Part shown: positions 47,082-54,859 of the stretch, piece by piece
How the letters are laid out: each line of letters begins with the position of its first letter
Numbering within the stretch: position 1 is the first letter of the stretch
DNA from: an uncultured Chitinophagaceae bacterium
GTDB taxonomy: Bacteria > Bacteroidota > Bacteroidia > Chitinophagales > Chitinophagaceae
Assembly: GCA_937862815.1 (NCBI GenBank)
Contig: CALMED010000007.1
Coordinates: 142,769-206,768, forward strand
Length of the DNA stretch: 64,000 nucleotides
Direction of reading: 5' to 3'
Position numbers and translations under genes: made by a program
Notes under the pieces: model-generated
Told to the model about the DNA's origin: nothing
What the model saw: only the letters and a program-made list of their open reading frames with translations
The model's database searches: none

Positions 47082-48113
47082 ATGAACATGATGAAACGCA
47101 TTTACATACAACTCCTCACCGCCCTCCTCCTTACCGGGAGCCTGGGAGCGCAGGACCTGCACTTCTCGCAGTTCATGAACTCACCGCTCACCACCAACCC
47201 GGCCAACACGGGCTTTATCCCGGAGGCCGACTACCGGCTGGGCATTCATTACCGCAGCCAGTGGACCTCGGTGCCGGTGCCGTTTAAGACGGCCAGCGCC
47301 TTTGGTGATTTCCAGGTGCTGCGCAACCGCATTGAAAACGGCTGGGTGGGACTGGGCTTTGTGGTGCTGAACGATGTGGCGGGCCGCGGTAACCTGCGCA
47401 GCAACAAGTTCTACGGCTCGGTGGCCTACCACCAGATGCTGGGTCTCAGCAGCCTCATCTCGGCCGGCTTCAACGCGGGCTATGCCAGCAAGCGCATTGA
47501 CATCACCAAGTTCACCTTCGACAACCAGTGGAACGGTAAGTTCTTCGACGGGGGGCTGCCAACCGGTGAAGGCTTCCTCACCAATGCCAACACCGATTAT
47601 TTTGATCTGCAGGTGGGCATGAACTACGCGTACTTCCCCAACGAAGACGTGTACATCAACGCCGGCGCTTCGGTGCACCACATCAACCAGCCGCGGGAGA
47701 CCTTTTTCTCCACGGGCGACAACCAGGTGCCGCGGCGCTACATCGGGTTTCTGAACGGCAGTTTCAAACTCAACGACGACTGGATCCTCAACCCCAACTC
47801 GTATTTCTCTTCGCAGGCCCGGGCCAATGAGTTTGTACTGGGCGGCAACGCGGCCTACAACCTCACCGGCGACGGGCGGGTGGTGGTGTTTGGCGGCGGT
47901 TACTACCGCTGGGGCGATGCCGGCATTGCCATGGTGGGGCTGGAGATGAACAACATCCGTTTCACCTTCACCTACGACGCCACCATGAGCCCCCTCCGCA
48001 GCTTCAACGGCTCGCAGGGCGCCTGGGAATTTGCCCTCCAGCGCAATGGCTATTATCAGCAGGGTTTCACCGACAAGAATTTGAAGCGGCAGAGTTTGTG
48101 TCCAAGGTTTTAG
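47082..48113 (+). CDS. PorP/SprF-family T9SS outer-membrane protein
   Basis: 343 residues. Signal peptide, then DLHFSQFMNSPLTTNPANTGF, the family hallmark at the mature N-terminus, and repeated beta strands of an outer-membrane barrel. PorP/SprF proteins anchor or help export T9SS substrates with type B C-termini; this one follows such a cargo gene, as sprF follows sprB. The last 123 bp of the gene recur at 51015-51137. Confidence 0.93.
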   Translation: MNMMKRIYIQLLTALLLTGSLGAQDLHFSQFMNSPLTTNPANTGFIPEADYRLGIHYRSQWTSVPVPFKTASAFGDFQVLRNRIENGWVGLGFVVLNDVAGRGNLRSNKFYGSVAYHQMLGLSSLISAGFNAGYASKRIDITKFTFDNQWNGKFFDGGLPTGEGFLTNANTDYFDLQVGMNYAYFPNEDVYINAGASVHHINQPRETFFSTGDNQVPRRYIGFLNGSFKLNDDWILNPNSYFSSQARANEFVLGGNAAYNLTGDGRVVVFGGGYYRWGDAGIAMVGLEMNNIRFTFTYDATMSPLRSFNGSQGAWEFALQRNGYYQQGFTDKNLKRQSLCPRF

Positions 48114-48330
48114 TTATTCGTTTTCTGCGGGAGGGGAGAAGATACAGCCGAAGTATATCATGCATCCGGATGCGGAAAACGGGTGGAACTCTTTTCAGAC
48201 TTTTTTCTGCAGAAAAACCTACTTTTTTTTGGGGATGATTAGCCATTCCGGCCTGTGAAGCGTGAAACCCCTGCCTGCGTGCGGGTGCTGCTGGCCGCTC
48301 TGCCACCTGATAGATACAGGGTTTGTTATC

Positions 48331-49148
48331 TCAGGGTAAAATAATCAAAGGGGTTTGTCCCTTATATACTAATTCGTTAATTAAAAATCGCCTGAAAAGC
48401 TGGTCGCTTAAAAGACGTGAACCTTTTTGAGCAACCAGCATTTCTTCTTCCTTGTTGTTTATTACATTTTTGATGTCTTCAAATGGATTATTGCCTTCAT
48501 AGATTGCCGTGTTTGTATTAAATCTATCGGCGAATAAGTTAGACAGGTCGGCGAGTTGTTTTTTTACTCCCGTAGTTGTTTCGTTTGGCTGTGCCAGATA
48601 GAAAAAGGTAATGAGCGTATTGTTGCTGTCAATAAAATTCAGGAATCTGTTCAGCTCTGAAATATCTAATGGGTATTTTTCCGTTAGGGCAACAAATATT
48701 CTTTCGTGGGAAAATGCTGCAATTTCTTTGGGCATTGCAACAATAATACTTTCTGTGTTCTCAATAACATCAATCGCCACACTTCCAAGAAATATCTGCC
48801 TGAGCAACCCTGTTCTTTTTATTCCGGTAAAAATTAAATGATCAAAAGGTTCTGCCAGCAGCTTGTTTAATGCGGTTTGTAAATGACTTTCTGATACCAA
48901 AAAGGAAACGGTTACAGTAGGGGGAATGAGTTCTTTTGCGAGTGCTCTTAATTTATGAATCGCTTCTTCATAGCTGTGTTGGGCAATCTGTTGTCTGCTT
49001 TTATTATCGGTTAAAGCAGGCGCTGCTACAAAAGGGTGATGCACGAGTAGCAATTCAGCGTTTACCTGTTTACTCCAGTCACAAGCGTACTTTATTAAGT
49101 TATCTGAATACGCGGAAAAATCAATGAGGAGGATAAATCTTTTTTCAT
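48331..49148 (-). CDS. Universal stress protein, probable tandem UspA, start frameshifted
   Basis: About 272 codons. The product has UspA features (KRFILLIDFSAYSDNLIKYA at the start and ADPFDHLIF-like FDHLIFTGIKRTG), two Usp halves. ATG 49148 is followed by six A; a seventh A would put it in frame with this N-terminus. As sequenced, the ATG frame stops after 18 codons, and the only other start in frame is TTG 49053. Overlaps or abuts the antiporter gene upstream. AT-rich codon use unlike the neighbouring porP. Confidence 0.75.
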
Positions 49149-49151
49149 GTG

Positions 49152-50633
49152 CTATAATTTTGAACTGTAAATGGGCTTGTGTAAAGAGGCGTTCACTTTT
49201 GCAAAATCTTCCTGTCTGTCTGCAAGTACCATCAATATGTCATTTGCCTTAATTACAGTTGAGCCACCCGGACGGATAAATTCATCATTTCGTTTTATCA
49301 TGATAATGAAGGCTGATTTGGGGAAGTTGAGGTTGACGATTTTTTTGCCTACTGCATAAAAGTCGGGTAGTATTTCAAATTCCTGTAATGATGATTTCGG
49401 AAGTTCTAGGACAAGTTGGTCGGTTTCTGTAATCTTTTTTACTTTTTCCGGTAATGCAACTTTGAGCCACCTGGCTACAAGGGATAAAGTTGTTCCCTGG
49501 ATAAGCACCGATGTGACCGAGATGAAAAATACAATATTGAAAATCATGTATGCTTTGTCTATGCCTGCCAGAAGCGGATAAGTTGAAAATACGATAGGAA
49601 CAGCACCGCGTAAGCCAACCCACGAAATATAAAACCGCCTGCGTAATCTCATTCTGAAGAACATCAAGCTCAGGAATACACTTACAGGCCGGGCTACAAT
49701 AATCAGGAAAATTGAAATCAGTAAGCCAATGCCCATATAGGGAAGTACTTGTGACGGAAAAACAAGCAGGCCCAATGTGAGAAACAATACAATCTGCATC
49801 AGCCAGGCTAAACCGTCGTACATTTTAAAAATCGTTTTCTTATGGATCAGGTCCTGGTTGCCCAGGTAAACCGCACAAATGTAAATGGCGAGAAAGCCGT
49901 TGCCGCCCACCGTATCCGTTGCGGAGAACGTGATGAACATCAGGGCGATAACCAGTACGGGGTAAAGTCCTTCAAAGTCGAGTTTGATGTTATTGATAAT
50001 GAATTTGCTGAGTTTGCCAAAAGCGAAGCCTCCAATACCACCAAAAATCATTTGTTGAAAGAACAGCGGTACAACAGAAACCAGGCTTTGATCCTGGTTG
50101 ATGACCAACGTCAGAAATGCAATGGTTAGTACATAAGCCATGGGGTCGTTGCTGCCGCTTTCCAGTTCCAGTGTTGGTCTCAGATTTGTTTTTAAGGCAA
50201 GGCTCTTTGAGCGCAAGATGGAAAATACAGCTGCCGCGTCTGTTGATGATACAATGGAGCCCAGCAGCATGCTTTCATAAATGGTAAAGTCGGTAACGTA
50301 CCAGACAAAGGTGCCCAGGGAAAGGGCTGTCAGTAAAACGCCTAAAGTAGATAATACAAATCCTTCCCTCAGTATGGGCTTTACAGAATTCCAGTTGGTG
50401 TCAAGACCGCCTGAAAACAGAATAAAATTGAGGGAAATGACACCTATGAATTGGGCAATTTGCGGATTGTCAAACCGGATGCCGCCGATGCCGTCGGAAC
50501 CTGCCAGCATTCCGATACCCAGAAAGAGCAATAAAGTAGGGACGCCAAATTTATACGAAGTCTTACCTACAATAATGCTTACAAAGAGTAATAAAGAGCC
50601 TACTAATAAAATATTTTCAATCGTTAAATTCAT
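49152..50633 (-). CDS. Potassium/proton antiporter, NhaP2/CvrA type
   Basis: 493 residues. About 12 membrane helices of the CPA1 family (FILFSGGLDTNWNS, SIVSSTDAAAVFSILR, LELESGSNDPMAYVL are the conserved transport segments), followed by a TrkA-C domain (about 395-490: FYAVGKKIVNLNFPKSAFIIM). Exports K+ in exchange for protons under cytoplasmic K+ or nucleotide control. Runs directly into the Usp gene, so the two probably act together in ion or pH stress. AT-rich and likely acquired with its neighbour. Confidence 0.9.
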   Translation of the reverse strand: MNLTIENILLVGSLLLFVSIIVGKTSYKFGVPTLLLFLGIGMLAGSDGIGGIRFDNPQIAQFIGVISLNFILFSGGLDTNWNSVKPILREGFVLSTLGVLLTALSLGTFVWYVTDFTIYESMLLGSIVSSTDAAAVFSILRSKSLALKTNLRPTLELESGSNDPMAYVLTIAFLTLVINQDQSLVSVVPLFFQQMIFGGIGGFAFGKLSKFIINNIKLDFEGLYPVLVIALMFITFSATDTVGGNGFLAIYICAVYLGNQDLIHKKTIFKMYDGLAWLMQIVLFLTLGLLVFPSQVLPYMGIGLLISIFLIIVARPVSVFLSLMFFRMRLRRRFYISWVGLRGAVPIVFSTYPLLAGIDKAYMIFNIVFFISVTSVLIQGTTLSLVARWLKVALPEKVKKITETDQLVLELPKSSLQEFEILPDFYAVGKKIVNLNFPKSAFIIMIKRNDEFIRPGGSTVIKANDILMVLADRQEDFAKVNASLHKPIYSSKL

Positions 50634-50816
50634 GCCTTGCTGAATATTTATATTTCTGCATAAAGTTATGTTTTAATGTTAGTTCGTATGTTAAAATATC
50701 TTCTTGTTTTCCTCCTTGGAGAAACCGGTTGATCCGGTTGCACGGACCCTATTCATGCCCGGTTGGCCTTATAAATTGTGGTATGACAACGGCCGAAGTG
50801 GTGGATCTAGAAGCTT

Positions 50817-51014
50817 TTACTGCCGGTAGGGAACATAGGTTTTTCCGGAATAGCGAACGTTAATATTGATCTGGATACGGCGATTGTGCACAACCGCTGT
50901 GTTTATGCTGCCGGTTACAATGGTGATGGATAATGAACGCCTGTTTTTATGACGGTCACCAGCAACAAACTGCACGTTTGTGCGGGTTAATGCATTGGTG
51001 ATTCCACCGGATGT
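50817..51014 (-). pseudogene. Unidentified gene remnant, C-terminal part
   Basis: On the minus strand a stretch of about 65 codons reads without stop (GGITNALTRTNVQFVAGD ... INVRYSGKTYVPYRQ) to TAA at 50817-50819. No start; its upstream end meets the porP fragment exactly. Sequence looks coding (alternating hydrophobic pattern of beta strands) but the family is not recognised. Confidence 0.45.
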
Positions 51015-51137
51015 CCCCTCCGCAGCTTCAACGGCTCGCAGGGCGCCTGGGAATTTGCCCTCCAGCGCAATGGCTATTATCAGCAGGGTTTCACCGACAA
51101 GAATTTGAAGCGGCAGAGTTTGTGTCCGAGGTTTTGA
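51015..51137 (+). pseudogene. 3' fragment of a porP/sprF gene
   Basis: 123 bp match the end of the PorP/SprF gene (47991-48113) with one synonymous change (CCA/CCG) and a changed stop codon (TAG to TGA). No upstream part or start. The two copies stand in direct orientation about 3.0 kb apart and flank the Usp-antiporter block. Confidence 0.85.
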
Positions 51138-51208
51138 GGGGTGGACTTATTGAGGGGGACTGCTGCTGTTGAATGGAGCAGGTATGTAGCAATTAATTCA
51201 AGGGAACT

Positions 51209-51479
51209 TTATTTCCCGTAACTGATCTTTCCTCCCATATCATCTGCAACTTTCTGCAGTAAGCGCCAGGTTTTACTCCCTTTGAAATAGAGAATCGGCT
51301 TGTACACTCTCGGTGATGTAGTTACACCAAAATAGTTCATTTTTTTAAGACCATAACTACCCGACAGTATTGCGGTGTTCAGTTCAATTTCTACTCTTGC
51401 AATAGCATAACCTGGTATACCGATTAATTCCCGTGGGTAGGTGATAATTGTGTCTTGATTACCGGTTTCTTTAAGAATG
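51209..51479 (-). pseudogene. Gene remnant truncated by the IS element
   Basis: On the minus strand about 89 codons (ILKETGNQDTIITYPRELIG ... KISYGK) end at TAA 51209-51211 and run up to the IS left end at 51480 with no start. The 5' part is not found beyond the IS at 52941, so the insertion was accompanied or followed by deletion. Family not recognised. Confidence 0.6.
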
Positions 51480-51546
51480 TGTCTTAGCCCCCTAAAGGGT
51501 TGGACTAAAATGGAAAATCATTTTAGTCACTTAAATTTAGGGAACG

Positions 51547-51840
51547 ATGAGCAAACAACACAGATAATGGAGCGAAGCACAGAAGCTCCAGATCATCCAG
51601 GAGGCCGATCAGAACGGCCAAACAGAAACCTTGCGCAAGTACAACTTAGCCCACTCCTTATTTCTGCGATGGAAGAAGGCGTACATGGGTCATGGCGCTG
51701 ATGGTTTAAAGCCAAAGTACCGCACAGTTGACCCGGAGGTCCGGCGATTGGAAACTGAGAATGAGCGGCTTAAACGCATCATTGCCAAACAGGCGTTGGA
51801 GATTGAGTTTAAAGATGAGCTTTTAAAAAAAAGCCTGTAA
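51547..51840 (+). pseudogene. IS3 orfA with an in-frame stop
   Basis: Reads MSKQHR, stop (TAA 51565-51567), then WSEAQKLQIIQEADQNGQTE and on to LLKKSL. This is the helix-turn-helix/leucine-zipper protein of IS3 elements (ETENERLKRIIAKQALEIEFKDELL). The stop at codon 7 would abolish it unless translation starts at TTG 51631, which loses half of the HTH. The element is therefore probably inactive on its own. Confidence 0.8.
51825..51831 (+). promoter_or_regulatory. Programmed -1 frameshift site of the IS
   Basis: A_AAA_AAA within an A8 run at the end of orfA; slipping back one base gives KPVSIADKRSAMKFFEGRES and joins orfA to orfB. This is the standard device for making IS3 transposase. Confidence 0.75.
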
Positions 51841-51863
51841 GTATTGCGGATAAGCGCTCCGCT

Positions 51864-52895
51864 ATGAAGTTCTTTGAAGGCCGGGAAAGCACCCGAACCA
51901 TGCTGGGGTGGTGCGGATTGTCACACAGTAGTTACTACTACCGGCCAAAGGCTAAAAGACCTGGGCGCAGGCCTTCCACACACACTTTGCTGAAAGATGG
52001 CAGCCTGGTGGGAAACGCAACGGTGGTAATCGCCATCCGCTTTTTGCTGAGTGAAGAGTTTATGATTGTAACCGGGTATCACAATCTAACGGCGGATCTG
52101 CGGGCGGAAAGTTTTATCATCAATCATAAGAAGGTTTACCGGTTGATGAAGGAAAACCGGCTGCTTTGCGGGGCCGTAATCAGAGGTGACGGAGAAAAGC
52201 GCAGGTTCGTCCGTTGGCGGGTTCAGCAGCCAGTAGGTCCGATGGAGCAGTTGTGCATGGATATCAAATACGTTTATGTTCATGCAGACAGGCGGAATGC
52301 CTTGTTATCAACAATACAGGATGTGTTCACCCGTAAACTGCTGGCGCAAACCATCTGGTGGCATATGCGCAAGGAGCAGGTTATTTATCTGCTGCACAGG
52401 GTCTTGCAGGGCAATACCACCGCCACCACGGAAATCACCATCCGCAATGATAATGGCAGCCAGTTCATTGCGCATGCCGTCAGGGAATGCCTGAAAGAGG
52501 TAAATGTTAACCAGGAGTTCACGCATGTGGCTACGCCCGAGGAGAACAGCTTTATTGAAGCGTACCACAGTATCCTGGAGCGTCAGGTGTTGCAGAACAC
52601 CGAATTTAGCAGTATGGGCCACTGCATGGAAGTGCTGGAAAGATGGAAGAACTTTTACAACAACCGCAGAAGGCATGGAAGCCTGGGGCGTAAAACCCCA
52701 CAGGCAATATGGGATGAACACGCCCTGCCTGTGGAACCGCTTAGGCACCCATCAGCCGCAAAGCCGGAGCAAAAGTCAAGGCCGGCATCGGAAGCCCGGC
52801 AAAGCAGCGATGGCGATGCCGCTTGCATGGCCTTTACTTTTGTGGAGGCGGGGCTAACTTTGCTGCCGGCGGTTCAGCAAACCAATCCAAAATGA
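51864..52895 (+). CDS. IS3 orfB transposase (DDE integrase core)
   Basis: 343 residues from its internal ATG. HTH_21-like N-terminus, then an rve catalytic core: first Asp in CMDIKYVYV, second in IRNDNGSQFIAH, Glu in EENSFIEAYHSILE. C-terminus ends in an unusual tail after NNRRRHGSLGRKTPQAIW. It is normally made as an OrfAB fusion through the frameshift site; catalytic residues are intact. Confidence 0.9.
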   Translation: MKFFEGRESTRTMLGWCGLSHSSYYYRPKAKRPGRRPSTHTLLKDGSLVGNATVVIAIRFLLSEEFMIVTGYHNLTADLRAESFIINHKKVYRLMKENRLLCGAVIRGDGEKRRFVRWRVQQPVGPMEQLCMDIKYVYVHADRRNALLSTIQDVFTRKLLAQTIWWHMRKEQVIYLLHRVLQGNTTATTEITIRNDNGSQFIAHAVRECLKEVNVNQEFTHVATPEENSFIEAYHSILERQVLQNTEFSSMGHCMEVLERWKNFYNNRRRHGSLGRKTPQAIWDEHALPVEPLRHPSAAKPEQKSRPASEARQSSDGDAACMAFTFVEAGLTLLPAVQQTNPK

Positions 52896-52940
52896 CTAAC
52901 CGTTTTGGAAAATCTGTCCAGTTTATAGGGGTCTTAGACA

Positions 52941-52966
52941 TTTTGGCAAACCCCTGTTAGCGGTAG
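52941..52966 (-). repeat. attC-like element, truncated by the IS
   Basis: Directly after the CPBP stop, the minus strand reads CTACCGCTAACAGGGGTTTG then CCAAAA and meets the IS end. It matches the start of the complete element at 54720-54856 (GGCTATAACAGGCGTTTGGC). The other arm is missing. Confidence 0.45.
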
Positions 52967-53704
52967 TTATTTTATCATACCAATTAAGTTTGCTAATGTG
53001 TTTGATAGGTTATGAGAAATAACTGGTAGTAATATACTTTTTGTCTTAATAGTCATATAACTCCATAATGTCCCAAGAATAAATGTTTTCACAAAATAGA
53101 GAAGATTAAATGCCAAGTTCCACTCTTTGTCAAACTGCAATGAGTGAATTAAACCAAAAAGAATCCCGACTATCCAAATAGAAGGTGTGTTAATTACAAC
53201 TTTACCTAACACTAATTTTTTTTGAATAAAAGTTGAAAATAGCCCTAAAATTATACCTCTGTATGCTATTTCTTCGTCAATACCTGGCAATGTCGCTTGA
53301 AATAAGAGAGTTTCTGTATCCCATTGCTGGTTATAAAACAGTATTCCTTCAAGTATTGCAATAGCTGAAATAATTAACAGAATAATGATAGTTGATTTTA
53401 AATATTTCGGCTGAGGGCTAATATTTATATATAACTCTTGTCCAAAATCTTGTTTAAACTTGTAATAAAAAAGTATTGAAAACAAAATAGCTAAAAGTTT
53501 GCCCAACCAATTCCAATTTAAATTATCGGTTTGCATCCAGGTTATGTAACTTGGTGTTAGTAAAGCAAGCTTGTAAATAAAAAAGTAGAGATAGACTAAG
53601 GCAGTATTTTTCTTCCATTCTGGCTTAGTTCTATTTACAACCAATAGAATAAATGGAAGTAGAATAGCAATAAAAATAAGGTTGATTACTATTTCTTTTC
53701 CCAT
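52967..53704 (-). CDS. CPBP-family intramembrane metalloprotease
   Basis: 245 residues, about eight membrane helices. Motifs of the CAAX-processing/Abi family: EE-x3-R in DEEIAYRGIILG, F-x3-H in FGLIHSLQF, and HNLSNTL. Members cleave membrane-associated substrates; some provide bacteriocin self-immunity or phage defence. AT-rich. It lies 2 bp after the broken lipoprotein hydrolase and is followed by an attC-like end. Confidence 0.88.
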   Translation of the reverse strand: MGKEIVINLIFIAILLPFILLVVNRTKPEWKKNTALVYLYFFIYKLALLTPSYITWMQTDNLNWNWLGKLLAILFSILFYYKFKQDFGQELYINISPQPKYLKSTIIILLIISAIAILEGILFYNQQWDTETLLFQATLPGIDEEIAYRGIILGLFSTFIQKKLVLGKVVINTPSIWIVGILFGLIHSLQFDKEWNLAFNLLYFVKTFILGTLWSYMTIKTKSILLPVISHNLSNTLANLIGMIK

Positions 53705-53706
53705 TT

Positions 53707-54656
53707 TTACTTTATTTTATTGATTAACATTTTCCAATTTGCTTGCAACATAGGTGACCAATGTTCACCGTTATCAATAGTTATTAGCTCTTTGTCTAAT
53801 GAGATTGATTTTTTATAAAGACTTTGTCCCATAAAATATGGTAACTGTTTATCTGCATTGCCGTGCATAATAATCAATTTACCTTTGTAACTTTTTATTT
53901 TTTCCGTGTTGGATACATTTAATAGATAATCGTCCGCTGAGAACTTTATAAAAGGTCTAAAAAGTGCTTTAATTCCTCTTGTGTTTTGTTTTTTAAAATA
54001 CTTGAACAATTCCTTAGTGTTTGAGAATGGTGCTAATAAATATAATGCATCAGTTTTGCTTTCTAATGCCGAGTAAGATGCAAATACTGACCCTAATGAA
54101 AAGCCAATTATGAAATCTAATTTGTTTTGTTTTTGTATAATTTCATTGGTTATTAACGAGTTGCCAGAGAATTGTGTTGAAAAAGAAGGAGTTCCCTTAG
54201 ATTTTCCATAACCACGATAGTTTATTACATAAATTTTAGATTTTGTTTGAGAAGATAGCATAAAGAGATTATCAACAAAATCAAAGATATTTGAACTATT
54301 CCCCATATAAAAGAGTCCGATTTTATTTGTTTTTTCAGGTTGAAAGACAAAATATTCGATTGAAATAGTATCATTAATTTATTAGAAGTGCCTGCTTAAT
54401 TTTATATTTTCCTTCTCAATAATAAATTCATTATCTGTATTCAATATCGTTTCTATAGATTTTTGATTAAGTTCTTTATCTGACAAAGAAACGGTTGATT
54501 TTTCTAAGTTTTGTCAAGTTGCTCTTTGCTATATTTTGAAGGTGCAAAAGCCCATTATTCTTGAACTTTAATAGTTTTACAAGATTGAAATAGTCCAAGC
54601 AATAATAATATTAGAATTACAGAAAAACTGATAGTTGATTATTTCATTAATTTCAT
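53707..54656 (-). pseudogene. Alpha/beta-hydrolase lipoprotein, multiply broken
   Basis: Starting at ATG 54656 the minus strand encodes a lipoprotein signal (LLLLGLFQSCK) interrupted by TAA at codon 6 (54639-54641), another TAA after TIKVQE, a frameshift after KEQLDKT, and TAATAA after LSRHF; it then runs open with INDTISIEYFVFQPEKTNKI into a 199-residue piece from 54306 with YRGYGKSKG, the nucleophile elbow GFSLGS, and a C-terminal HGNADKQLPY...GEHWSP (Asp and His). The C-terminal half keeps the catalytic triad and could still be made from ATG 54306, but the original gene is dead. Confidence 0.75.
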
Positions 54657-54719
54657 TTTTTATCATTTTAAGATGTTTAACTTACTGATTTGTTACAAAG
54701 TGTTGAGGTTCTATAATTA

Positions 54720-54856
54720 CCGCTAACGTTTTGGCGCTTGGCGCAGTGGCGGATTTCGGAGCTCAAAACTGTCAATATACCACAAAAGTTGATGCAAGGT
54801 AGAATGTTCAATTAACCACTTAACCCGCCATTGAGCCAAACGCCTGTTATAGCCAG
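54720..54856 (-). repeat. attC-like palindromic element between cassettes
   Basis: Follows the herA stop within a few bases on the minus strand: GGCTATAACAGGCGTTTGGC... to ...CGTTAGCGG. Arms 54733-54752 (GGCGCTTGGCGCAGTGGCGG) and 54825-54844 pair at 17 of 20 positions with a 72-nt spacer; TAAC / GTTA sit at the outer ends, as in attC sites. The rest of 54657-54859 has no gene. Confidence 0.55.
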
Positions 54857-54859
54857 TTG

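Larger units (their letters stand above)
51480..52940 (+). mobile_element. IS3-family insertion sequence
   Basis: 1461 bp. Imperfect terminal inverted repeats: left TGTCTTAGCCCCCTA..., right end read inward TGTCTAAGACCCCTA..., with TG...CA termini. Contains orfA and orfB in the typical -1 relation with an A8 slippery run. No target duplication (left flank AATG, right flank TTTT), and different broken features at each side, so adjacent DNA was probably lost. Confidence 0.88.

Noticed and set aside
51565..54641. Reassignment of TAA as a sense codon (TAA in orfA and in the lipoprotein hydrolase)
   Set aside because: Many intact genes in the window, including nuoA, nuoI and herA, end with TAA at family-typical positions, so TAA is a normal stop.
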